DNA of 64,000 bases from Lepas anatifera (Eukaryota; Arthropoda; Thecostraca; Lepadidae), in assembly GCA_034440635.1 (NCBI GenBank), contig JAOTON010002196.1:248001-312000 (forward strand). The letters run 5' to 3'. The translations under genes and the position numbers were made by a program. Below the pieces are notes generated by a model that saw only the letters and a list, made by a program, of their open reading frames with translations, was not told the DNA's origin and did no database searches. This document shows, piece by piece, positions 35,101 to 46,639 of this stretch (its first letter is position 1; each line of letters begins with the position of its first letter).

Positions 35101-36168
35101 TCACGGGCCCCCGAGATCAATATTCGGTATTCCAGAGCCCTCGATACCGATGATCGGGGGCCCCCTGAGACGAAGCTCGGAAGACCCGTGAGACGAAGCT
35201 CGGAAGACCCGTGAGACCAAGCTCGGGGCCCCTGAGTCCAAGTTCAGGGGTCCCCTGAGACCATGCTCGGGGGGCCCTGAGACCAAGCTCTGGGGCACCC
35301 TGAGACCAAAATCGAAAGGCCCGTGAGACCATGATCGAAAGGTTCGTGAGTCCGAGCTCAGGGGCCCCTGAGACCAAGCTCAGGCGTTCCCTGAGACCAA
35401 GCTCGGAGGGCCCCTGACACCGAGCTCGGGGCTCCTGAGACAAAGCTCGGGGGACGCTGAGACCAAGCTCGGTGGCCCTCTGAGACCAAGATCAGGGCCC
35501 CCCGAGACCAATGCTCATGTTTTCCAGTGCATACGGTCAGCCTTATGCATCAGATGCCCTCGGATGCCCCCTGAAACCAAGCTCGAGGGCCCCTGAAACT
35601 AAGCTCGGGGAGAGGGGGGCCTGAGACCAAGCTTGGGGACATCCCTGAGACCAAGCTCGGGGGTTATCTGAGACCAAGCTCGGGGGGCTCCCTGACACCA
35701 AGCTCGGGGGCCCCTGAGACCAAGCTCGGGGGCCCTGAGACCAAACTCGAAAGGCCCCCTGAGACCAAGCTCGGGAGCTCCCTGAGACCAAGCTCGGAGG
35801 GCCCCCAGACACCAAGCTCAGGGCCCCTGAGACCAAGCTCGGGGGCCCCTGAGACCAAAATCAAAAGGCCCGTGAGACCGAGCTCGGGGAGGAGAGGCCC
35901 TGAGACCAAGCTCAGGGGCCCTGAGGCCAAGCTCGGGACCCCCTGAGACTGAGCGCAGGGGTCCCCCAAGATCAATATTCGGTACTCTGGAGCCCTCGAT
36001 ACCGATTATCGGGGGCCTCCTGAGACCAAGCTCAGGAGGCCCCCCCCACTGAGACCAAGCTCAGGGGCCCCCGAGATCAATTTTTGTGTTTTTAGTGCAT
36101 AAGGTCGGCCCAAGTGGGTCCGCGGACCCCAGGGACCTCCCTCCCCTGGCTACACCACTGTCAGAACA
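32140..36168. mobile_element. 4.0-kb hAT-like element with 8-bp duplication, filled by satellite
   Basis: The element (32148-36160) starts CAGTGGCGTAGCCAGG and ends in the inverse CCTGGCTACACCACTG (one mismatch). It is flanked by TCAGAACA at 32140-32147 and 36161-36168. The left ~1 kb is AT-rich unique DNA. From about 33140 to 36100 it is a degenerate ~21-bp satellite of the type 'ccctgagaccaagctcgggg'. A second terminus-like sequence (cttggctacaccattg) lies inside at about 34421-34436, suggesting nesting or internal duplication. No transposase is recognisable. Confidence 0.85.
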
Positions 36169-36720
36169 TCTCAAGGGACCCATTCAAGCTCACGGCCACC
36201 AGGTCAGTGGCTGTAAAGCCTTATAGGGGTCCCAGACCATCTCAGGGGCCCTCAGTTCAACACAGAGGCCCATATTAGCTCTGATGACCAGATAGGCTTA
36301 AGGGCCTGGATCATCCAGGGGCCCCTTGCCGGCATATTTGGGGTTTCAGAACAGTCCAGGGTTTTAATTAAAAGCTTATAACCCAATTTCAAAGCAGGGG
36401 CCCTATTCCTGTGCAGGGGCCTCAGATAAGTTTAGGGTCTTCTGTGCATCACAGGGGATCCAGATTAGCTCAAAGGACAATATTAACTTTACGGTCCCAG
36501 CTCAGCTCAGGGGCCCCCCAGGTCGGTGGATATAGGTTTTGGCCAACTCACGGGGCCCTGTTCAAGGTTACGGCTCCTAGCTCAGTTTAGGCATCCTAGA
36601 ACAGTTCATGCTGCCCAAACCATCTCCGGGGCGCTCAGTTCAGCTCAAAGAGCCCAGATTAGCTCGTATGGTATCAGAGGCCAGTTCAGGGGCCCCGAGA
36701 AGCTTAGGGTGCCTTAAAAT
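36161..36720. repeat. Degenerate ~20-bp satellite (right of the hAT-like insertion)
   Basis: This continues the satellite seen at 31540-32147. The junction 'tcagaaca-tctcaagggaccc attcaagctcacgg' parallels an uninterrupted stretch at about 31806-31847. Confidence 0.7.
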
Positions 36721-36962
36721 CAACTCATTTCGTGGTTCAAGGCTCTTCCCGGCTTTGACTGTTAGTACAGAACAAGCCTTTAACATCCGTGATACTTTTG
36801 AACTAGTTTCTACCGCTGTTATCTACCGTACGCACCCGACATATAGAGTCGGTCACTGCGTGTGCCTAGGGTGTACCCGGCAGCCATGTCAGCCAGGCAC
36901 CGCACCAGTCATCGGAAAGATCGCCAAATTGCTCGGTGCTCTGAGACGCATCATATCGCGGT

Positions 36963-37052
36963 AGGAGTGGCCGAGGGGATAGTGCGCCGGTGTATGAGGG
37001 GCGTACTCGGCCTAAGAGGAAGGGCAAGAGTTCGATTCTCGCCAGCGGCTGT
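36963..37052 (+). other. tRNA-like sequence (degenerate class II tRNA or SINE head)
   Basis: An A-box-like agtggccgaggggatagt, a long variable arm and a B-box-like gagttcgattctc are present in proper order, followed by ccagcggct. The 5' end (gtaggag) does not pair with the 3' end, so it is probably a pseudogene or SINE head rather than an active tRNA. Confidence 0.45.
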
Positions 37053-37074
37053 TTTGTTGCTTCTGAGCCTATAA

Positions 37075-39270
37075 AATACTCTCTGAGTTAGTTTGATGCC
37101 CCCGAGCTTGCCTGGTGTCCTTTTAGCTGTTTTAGTGCCCCCTTGAGCTGATCCGGGCCCCTGAGCTTATTCAATGCCCCCCGGAGTTTATCTACTGTCC
37201 AGGGGTGCAGCCAGGAGGGCATGGGGGACCCGGGGAGAGTATGGGCACCTAGTATGTGTCCATCGCCGCCAATAATCGTACGGGTGAAGCCAATCTGGTG
37301 CTCCTTGAGCTCATCTGGTGGCCTCTCAGCTGGTCTCGGCCCCTTGAGCTGATTACTTGCCCTCTAAGCTGATCTGATGCCCCTGAGTCAATCGAGTGCC
37401 CCACTGAGCAAATAATTGTGCCTCCTGAACCTATATAATGCCCTCAGAGTTAGTCTAATGATTCCGAGCTTGTTTGGTGCCCTAATAGCTGATTAAGTGC
37501 CCCTTGAGCTGATTCGGGCCCCCGAGCTGATCTCATGCCTCCTCAAGTTGATTCTGTCTCCTAAGTCAATATGATGCCTCTTCAGCTGATTAGGTGCCCC
37601 CTCAACTGATTATTGATATCTTCTTAGATGGTCTGGTCCCCCCCCCTGAGCTGGTTTGGTGGGCTCTGAGTCCACCTTGTGTCCCCTGAGCTGTTATGTT
37701 ACTCCCTGGGCTGATTTAGGCTCTTGCCATAGTCGGGGGGGGGCTGGGAGCTGATCTGGACCCCGAGCGGATCGATCTGGTGCCACTTGGGCTGCACTAA
37801 TGCCCATCTATCGATCTGGTGCCTCCTGAGCCCATCTGATGCCCCATGAGTAATCTGGTGCCCTTTAAGCTGATCTGGGCCTCCTTACGTGATTTCATGA
37901 GCAGATCTAAAGCCCTGAGCTGAGCTGGGCCCACAGAGGCTGACGAGTACCCCTGAGATGGTATGGGGCTCCCGAGTTGATAAGTGCCTCCTGACTTGAT
38001 CTGGTATTCCCGAGCTGGTCGGGGACCACTGATCTGATTGTTTGTCCCCGGAGCTGATCTGGTGCCCTATGGGCATCTGGTGTCCCCTGAGCAGCTCTGG
38101 GGCTTTTGAACTGATTGGGTCCCGAGCTGGTGAGGGATCCCTGAGCTGATTTAGTGCCCTTGACTCTAACATGCCCCCTGTGCTGATCGATCTGGTGCAC
38201 CCTGAGCAGATATACTGCCTCCTGAACTCAACTAATGCCCCCTGAGTCGATCTGGTGCCTGCTGAGTCAATAGTGTGTATCCTGAGCCCATCTTATTCCC
38301 TCTGAGCTAGTCTGGTGCCCCATGGCTAATATGGTGCCCTTTAAGCTGACCCGAGGCTCCTGGGTTAATTACGTGATTTCCTGAGCAGCTCCCAGGCCCT
38401 GAGCTAAGCTGGGCCCACAGGGGTTGGTGAGGGCCCCTGAGATGGTATGGGGCTCTTGAGCTGATTAAGTACCTCCTGACTTGATCTGGTATTCCCGGGC
38501 TGATCTGGGCCCCGAGCTGGTCGGGGACCACTGATCTGATTGTTTGTCCCCTAGGCTGATTTGGTGCCCTATGGGCCGATCTGGTGTCCCTGAGCAGCTC
38601 TGGGGCTTTTGAACTGCTTGAGCCCCGAGCTGGTCGGGGACCACTGATCTGATTGTTTGTCCCCTAGGCTGATTTGGTGCCCTATGGGCCGATCTGGTGT
38701 CCCCTGAGCAGCTCTGGGGCTTTTGAACTGCTTGGGCCCCGAGCTGGGGAGGGATTCCTGAGCTGAATTAGTGCCCCTGACTTGATCTTGCCCTCTGACC
38801 TGACTTGCGGCCCCTGAACTGATCTGGGGCCCCAAGAGCTGATCTGGGGCCGAAGAGCGGATCTAGGTTCTGAGGGTACCCTGAGCTGGTGTGGGCGCTG
38901 AGCTTGTGAGAGCCCCTTAAGTTGGCTTGAGGCCCCTTGAAGTGATCTGGCGCCTTAAACTGTTCTGGGGCTTCTTGAACTGGTTTAAGGCCCTATGAGC
39001 TTATCTGTGGCCCATTGAGCTCGTCTGATGACCTCATCTCTGGGACCAATGAGCTAGTCTAGTCCCTGGGTGAAGCATATTGAGCTGCTCTGTGGCCCTG
39101 ATCTACATCAGGGGACCCTGAGGTGATCTTGAATAGATAGATAATAAGAATACAAGGCCAACTCCCATCATCTTGGGTCGGGGTCACTGAGCTAGTCTGT
39201 TCTCCGGAGGCACAACTGGGGGGGATGGGGGAAGTTGCTCTGGAGGCCTCTGATCCACACTTGGGGTCCC
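37075..39270. repeat. Degenerate ~20-bp satellite ('cccctgagctgatctggtg' type)
   Basis: The block consists of variants of 'cccctgagctgatctggtgc'. Larger duplications are visible: the phrase 'tggtcggggaccactgatct gattgtttgtcccc' recurs at about 38018, 38518 and 38631. ORFs across it are repeat artefacts. 'caggggtgcagccagga' at 37200 looks like a hAT-type terminus but has no matched partner. Confidence 0.75.
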
Positions 39271-40244
39271 CAGAGCTGCTCTTGAATAGATGGGGAATAA
39301 GAACACAATGGAAACTCCCCTTGCAAAACGGAGCTAACGAGGAATGAGGAATCTCTAAAACGGCTTGTGATACCTTGGCACCCCTGGTTATATAAGTTGT
39401 TTATTATACTGGTGGATTCTGGGAAGGTATGATAAAAAGGCATGTGCCCCTGAGCTCAGAGCACAGTCCCCTAAACCAGGATTTCTACTAATTAGTTTAA
39501 ATGAAGAAATAGTTTTCACAATTTTCAGCCCTGTCACACCATCCCCATCCAAACCACCGGCCTGTTCACCTTTTATTTACTCTTAACTGGGACCGAGCTT
39601 TGCGAATATGGAACTTAATAAACGCGTTCAAAAGGTATCTCCCAAATTTTTCTGGCAGCAAAAAATGTGTTCTTTTAAAGCTACTCCTCGTCCCACGGCG
39701 ATTGTGGGAGGCAAGGAACTTAATCCGCATTCAGCCAGGGCTCACTCATCACGACAAAACCAGTGGGCAAACAAAAAATTTTTGACTCCAATATGCCTTA
39801 ACCTGCACATTGTAACAGATATCACATGCTCCGCTGATGCTAAGTACTTGCATGAGTTGGCTGTCCTTAAATCTTTCCAAAAAGTAGTGTTTTGGCTACT
39901 TCCATGGCATTTTGGTGATATTTTGTTCCTTTTTTCGGTTTTAATCGAGTTTTTCTTCTCCGGCAATGATTTCTTTGCATTTTTATCGAACCAAAGATGC
40001 CAAAAAATGATATAAACAAAGATATAGTAAGCTTTTAGGTTACGTTAAAAAGTATCCTTTTTTCCCCGGGGTGCCCCTAAAAGTTGCTGTGCCCCCCCAT
40101 ACGAAAGCTCTGGCTGCGCCCCTGCCCTGCTAGAATCGCCCCTGTCTAATATCAGGTAAAAAGCCTGGGCGACATCCTTACCTCCAAGCCAATCGTACCT
40201 TGGCTGTCATAATGTTCAAGCGCCGCCACTGGGTGATCCATTAC
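39271..40244. other. Intergenic DNA, no gene recognised
   Basis: The stretch is AT-rich with short ORFs only. 'ctggctgcgcccctg' at about 40110-40124 resembles a hAT-type right end, without a supporting duplication. Confidence 0.5.
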
Positions 40245-40600
40245 TAAGTTAAAGTAAAACCCATTTTTCTATGTATTTCCAATGGAGAGGTCATGGTTCG
40301 TACCTGACCTTAGGTCATCGATATCAAAAATACTGGAACACATTTTAGAGAGCTCGATGAGCTCATTATGTGAAATGAGTTTCAATCGGATAAGTTTACC
40401 CTGTTCTGATTTATGCTTCTAAAACGTCTTTTGAGGTGAGATCACGTGGACTGTACTGGTGACGTAACCTGAGATAAATTAACCTTGAAATTTCGAAAAA
40501 AGTTGTAAAAATTATTAGAGAAAAGTTATGCCAAGTACGGCGGTGCTACGCACCGCTGTTTTTACGCACCGCTTCAAAAAACCCGAGCGGGGGTGGGGCG
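40245..40600. repeat. AGGTCA-rich dispersed repeat, copy 2
   Basis: The segment 'atgtatttccaatggagagg tcatgg' (about 40271) recurs at about 42132. 40420-40600 (gtactggtgac ... gccaagtacggcggtgct) parallels 49700-49870 (gcactggtgac ... gccacgtacggcggcgct). Confidence 0.7.
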
Positions 40601-40780
40601 GGTACCCGCCACTCCCCGTCAATGCGCGTGTTTTCTTCGTTCCGGACATAAATCTGGCAAAGCCTAACCCAGAGGTAGAATCAGGTCCCAATTCCACCGT
40701 GAACTGGTCAAAATGTACGAAAGACACGCGTTTTGGGAAACGGGCAAAGTTGGGCGATTTGGGGGAGCTTTGAAAACATG

Positions 40781-41022
40781 TTACAGATCATAGGCGGATC
40801 TAGGGGAGACAAAGTGGGCAGGTGCACCCCCGATCAACCCTCGACGCCCCCGGAAATATCGATGGCGCCCCCTTGAAATTATGCTTTCCACCCCCCCTCA
40901 ACCACAGGATGCGAAAATCGGCACCCGATAGAATTTGGTGCCCATCTGATAGGTTTCGCCGGCCAAAAGTGGCGCCCCTTGATAAGTATCCAGGATTATC
41001 CTGGTTCCGCCATGTTCCTGAT
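40781..41022. mobile_element. CATAGGCGG MITE (hAT-like), copy 2
   Basis: The element 40789-41014 starts CATAGGCGGATCTAGG and ends GGTTCCGCCATG. Its interior matches the reverse complement of copy 1 (for example 'aggatgcgaaaatcggc' and 'ctgataggtttcgccggcc'). Flanking 8-mers ttacagat and ttcctgat match at 6 of 8 positions, suggesting an old insertion. Confidence 0.8.
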
Positions 41023-41519
41023 GCCACCAACTGCCAGTGACGCCAAGGCCCTAGAAATCCCTATCATTATCGGGTGACGCGTCCTACCACCCTTCTCCGA
41101 AATTTACCAATCCCCCCAGGTTTTCAAACATTGACATATCCGCGATGCAATTTCGCGCTCCTTTAATAGGTCACACCTTGTGAATTTATGTCACTGGACC
41201 CAAAACGCGCCCCTTCCTGACCGACAGAGATGGTACGCTCTGACAAAATTTACTCCCCTTCCCTTACACGGAACTCTGGATCCAACTGCGGTGAGGTGCG
41301 GCTTCCGTTTTCACCCAGTGGTCGTGTGGCCATCGAGGTCCTTGGACTGGACCAATAGCAACTTCGAAAGACTGAAGGCGAGTTAAACCACGCCCCGGTG
41401 GGCCTCCGAGCCACCTTCGCCCTGGTGTGGGGTGTTTGAACACCCTCGAACTCGGCCCCTATGCGGGATAACGAAAAACGCGAAGGCTGGTGGATAGCTC
41501 ATACAAATTCATGAAGAAA

Positions 41520-42200
41520 CTTATCAGTCACTTTTGGGCTCAGGTCTATATTGAGGTCATGGCAGATCAAGGAAAGTGGGATTTTGAGCAAGTTTTTGGG
41601 CTCTAGCGTCTGACCGAGTTGAGTTAGAATAATTTATTGGGCACCATTCGCATTCTCTCATCACGGCGAATCGAATGACGTATATGACCACACGATGTCA
41701 AAACACAAAAATGACCTGACTTCAGGTCAGGCCAAGGTCACTTTTAACCTAACATAGTCAATATGCACATCAATCGACTTGCAATAGAAATCCGCACGTA
41801 ATGATATCAAAATAAAAGCTTTATCACCATTTCATGCAGTTATCGACCTAAGTCTGAAAACTGTTTAAAAAGCCACAGATGACCTCTCAGAGGTCACAGG
41901 TAAAACATCACAACATGGACCTGGAAAGGGGCCCGGGATACTTCGCTTTTGAGAATATGAAGGTATCATCAGCTGCATCTAACATAACATAACATCAACT
42001 TTATTCTCCGACATAATTTGAAATTCACAGCATACAGGTGTGGTACGGCGCAAAAGCCCAAGGCTTATATCGCGGCGCCGCCCACTAATTACAGAACATC
42101 TACAGAAATACAGCCCAATTTCTGTTTTTCCCATGTATTTCCAATGGAGAGGTCATGGTCCGTACTTGACCTTAAGTCAACGATAGGAAAAATCCCGGAA
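41520..42200. repeat. AGGTCA-rich dispersed repeat, copy 3
   Basis: Half-site-rich phrases such as 'tgacctgacttcaggtcagg' (about 41713) and 'tgacctctcagaggtcacag' (about 41880) occur. The end at 42110-42190 matches 40255-40330. Confidence 0.65.
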
Positions 42201-42687
42201 TATATGTTGTAGTTACCACTCGGTACACCTATTATTACTTTTTTCATGCAATTCTAATGCTAGAAAAGGTCCGCCATCCATTTAAACGGGTAGTCAGGCG
42301 TGCCCCCTCCGCGATCCCAACGACAACAGTACCCTTACGTTAACACCACCAGAACATAAAATATTACAAGTCGCGGCACGCCCTGCTAGGAAAAAGAAAG
42401 TAACTTAAAGAAAGCATAATAAATATCATACTATTAGTAAAAACTGCCAGTAGTAGCTCCCTGTAAATATACAGGGAGCAGGAATACAGGTCTATTTAGG
42501 TTAAATGCACAATAATTTAGCTCATTACCGGTTAGATTGTCAGTCTTTTTCTAAACGGGACTACCCAAAACTGGAGATTCGTGTTAGCCCCTCCGAGATT
42601 CTGGCGAAAAGATAGAGGCCTAGTAACATTCGCCAGAGAACTCGGAAGACAGTAAGCAAATTAGGGCAGACATGCAGGCATAGGCAA

Positions 42688-43019
<332 letters not shown>

Positions 43020-43246
43020 CCGAATCCACGCACGCACGCCTGCCTACACATCCACACACACGCGCACGTACACACCCACACACACCGAGTACCGCAGTCA
43101 CCCACCCACGCACGGCATACATCCACCTTCCCACCCACAAGTACTCCCTCTCGCCCACCTACAAGCACACTATCCCACTCACATACACGCACGCCCACAC
43201 CCACACACATTGTGCTCTGGTACATCATCACCACCATCAGCGCCGG

Positions 43247-46200
43247 TCATCGAGGCTCATTATTAAGAATTCTATAATTGCAAAAGAATACTTCTCTGAT
43301 ATATTTTTTAAGCACATGTTTGTTTAGAGGAACTTCCGTTATACATTTAAAGGTTGGACATATAGTTTTGTTCCAAATTTCAGGCGCAGAGCATGCCAGA
43401 GCAAATTTCCTATAATTTGTTGTAGCCTGAGGTATTTCAAAGTGTCTAATCAATCTCGTATTAGTTGTTCTGTATTTCTGAAAAAGAGACGATATCACAT
43501 CTGGCATTGTGCCATCCAATACTTTCGACAATATAATAACTTTTTGTTCTGAGACTAGTTCAGGGAATTTAAGTATTTTTAATTTTAGAAACAGTTCATT
43601 TGTGTGGTAATAATAGGTTTTTTTTGTCGATGATTCGAATGGCACGTTTCTGTAATTTGATGATCTTATCGAGAGTGGATTCATAATTACTACCCCAAAC
43701 CATTGCACAATAATTTAGATGGGGCAATATAAAGGCGTTATACAAATGAGTGAGTTCGTGCGATGATAGGAAATACTTGGCTCTGCTCATGATTCCTAAA
43801 TTTCTACTTATAATCGAAGACACATGAAGGATGTGCGAATTCCACTTAAGCTTTTCGTCAATATAAACGCCAAGATACTTTACAGTTTCTTCACGTTTAA
43901 GCTGCATTCCATTTAGTCTTACATCAAAATTTCTAATGTTAGCGCTAGAATAAAGCTGATAATGAGATTTTGAAGCATTTAGAGACAAACGATTGGCCTG
44001 AAACCATTTTGACACTTCTGGAAGAACTTTATGGATTTTTGACAGTACACTTCTCACATCATCCCCCGAGATTATAATAGCAGTATCATCTGCAAATAAG
44101 TAAAATCTAGTTTCAATGGACACTCGATACAGATCATTCATGTATATAATAAATAATAGTGGTCCTAGTATTGATCCCTGTGGTACTCCCGTCCTTAATT
44201 GTTTTGCATGAGAGATGACCCCCTTAATTTTAGTCCTCTGAAATCTGTTAGTTAGATATGAAGAAATAATATTATACAATTTACCCTTAATACCAATGTG
44301 ATTTAAGTTTTGCAATAGTATGCCTAGACTAACCGTATCGAATGCTTTTTCAAGTCTAAATAAATTCCACATGATGTGTTACCCTTTTCTAAAGATTTTG
44401 TTACGCTGTCGTAAAGATGTACCAGAGGCATGTACGTACTATGCTTTTTTCTAAAGCCGAACTGAAATGAATATAAGATGTTATTTTCGATCAAATAATC
44501 AGAGATATATTGGTATAGTACCCGTTCCAAAATTTTGGAGAAGATGGGTAACAATGAAATGGGTCTATAGTTCGTAAATCTATCTTTTTCACCTGATTTA
44601 AATATAGGGACCACTACTGCTTCTTTTAACATCTTTGGGAATATACCTTTCTTAAGACATAGGTTGAAAAAATAAGTCAAATTACAAAGACAACTTTTAT
44701 ATGTACGATGCAGAATCTTTGTGCTAATTCCATCAATGCTACCACCCACTTGTTTTAGTGATTTGATGATATTTTCTATATGTTGTTGGTTTGTTGAAAG
44801 TTCAGCCGTAAATGGTGGGTGTGAGTAATCTTCGAGATATTCTATAGGATTTATGTTCGAAACAGGAATGTCTTTTTCAAGTGTTGATCCAATTGTAGCA
44901 AAAAAAATCGTTAAATCCATTCGCTATGTCATCATCTTTGTGCTCCCGGGAACTATTATCAAAAAACACAGAGGGATATGATGTACTTTTCACAGTGTTT
45001 CGATTCATAATTTCATCCAAAAGTTTCCACGTTTGTTTTCCATCCCCCTTATGAGCTTCAAACTCAGACATATAGTATTTCCTCTTACTTTCCTTAATAA
45101 TTTTAGTCAGGTAGTTTCTATAAACTTTATATTTATTTTCATGTTGTCTCAGCACAGGATCATTTTCACTATTTGTTTTTTTCCTATTTTTGTGTGAAAT
45201 ATACCCATGATACAGTTTGTTCTTATAATTTATAGACGCTAGTATCTCTGGAGAAATCCACGGTTTAATTGGAGTTTTCCTTCTACATGGTTTAAATGAT
45301 TTCGAAAATTTATCAATTCCAGTTTTATAAGTATTTATAAGAACTTCACAAGCCTCATCAGGATCATTGATGTTTTGAAAATTGGCTAATTCCGAAACAA
45401 TATAATCATTGAGTTCTTTTTCTTTGGACCAGTCTAAAGTCTTTATCATAATTGCCGTTTTTGTATTAACTAATCTTTTTTAAAGTTATATATATCGGTA
45501 AATGATCAGATATATCAGTTACAATTATACCTGAATGTGCAGCTTGATCTGTATTACTAACAAAAAGTTATCCAATAAGGTATGAGAATTTGATGCAAAC
45601 CTAGTTGCCCTTGAGACCAGAGGCAAAAGGTTGTATGATAACATCAGGGTTAGAAACCTATGTGCGTTTTTGTCATCTTTAGTCTTTAATAAATCATAGT
45701 TGAAGTCCCCTCCCAATACATAGTCATTTTTACACGGATTTATTGAGTCCAAAACCTTTTCAAAATGTTCCAGAAAGCTATTGCTATCCTGGTTTGGAGG
45801 TTTATAAACCTCACCAACCACGAAATGTTTCCCATGTTTATCTCCTGCGTTCTCTACTTCTACAAAAGTGGATTCTATTTGTTCAAACTCGAGATCTGCC
45901 CTTCTTCTAGAGGTATATTTTTTGTTCACATATATTGCTGTTCCTCCCACCTGATTATTTTCCCGACTCGATGAATATAGTTCATATTCATCTATATCAA
46001 AATATTTTTCGATTTCTTTTTTCAGCCATGTCTCCGCGATGCAAATAATAGACCAAGTTATGCCAGATTGTGATAGAAAGGTTTTGATTTCATCAAACTT
46101 GTTTTTGATTGATCGCGCATTTATATGGATAATTTGAAAACTATTTGATATATTCATTTTAATGGGAGGTACATAGTATTCACATTTATTTGTTATTTCA

Positions 46201-46280
46201 ATAAATTGCTGGTTTAAATCAGAAGTATCTTCAAGTACTATATCTTTAAAAGGATTCTCAAACATTTCAGAGAACATCAC
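43247..46280 (-). mobile_element. CR1-like non-LTR retrotransposon ORF2, frameshifted
   Basis: On the minus strand the order is endonuclease, reverse transcriptase, C-terminal region. Endonuclease motifs at 46280-45525 are HINARSIKNKFDEI, AETWL and GGDFNYD. The reverse transcriptase is at about 44920-43750, with VVVPIFKSGEKDRFTNYRPI, FGFRKKHST, GVPQGSILGPLLFIIYMNDL and the catalytic FADD (44085-44096). The C-terminal part ends at 43247. Reading needs about four frame changes (near 45555, 44890, 44350 and 43650); the protein reads on smoothly across each. The composition and motifs suggest the CR1/Daphne/Crack group. ORF1 was not found; the 5' end may be truncated near 46290. Confidence 0.85.
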
Positions 46281-46639
46281 GACAGATATCTTCTAGGTCT
46301 TGGCTTGCACCTGTCAATGTATCGCTGTGTGTATATAGCTTTGTTTGGTGTTCAGTTTTATCAGAATTGAAAATGCAGTTAATGCAACCCCGAACGACTA
46401 ACGCTTGATATGGAGCAACGACGTCCTGTCTAAGATTCATACGTACAAACTGAAAAAACTACTAGATATACCTTAAGCTTTTTCTGTCCCACATCTGGGG
46501 AATCTAGAACAATACTATAAATACTAATAATACTAGAAAGAATTATTAAATACTAAGATAAAGGTAAGATTAAACGCGAAGATTCGGTCGCCGCGGCTAA
46601 TCGACCGCGGCGACCGAAGACCCGGAGCCGCAGAGTGGC

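Noticed and set aside
34792..35975. Minus-strand ORFs with SLVSGAPELGLRGP repeats
   Set aside because: They follow the ~21-bp satellite of the hAT-like element and shift frame with unit length.
36963..37052. A functional class II tRNA gene
   Set aside because: The two halves of the acceptor stem do not pair and the T-stem has a mismatch, so only a tRNA-like sequence is reported.
37200..40124. A second hAT-like element bounded by caggggtgcagccagga and ctggctgcgcccctg
   Set aside because: The flanking 8-mers (ctactgtc and ccctgcta) do not match, so the two ends probably belong to different insertions.
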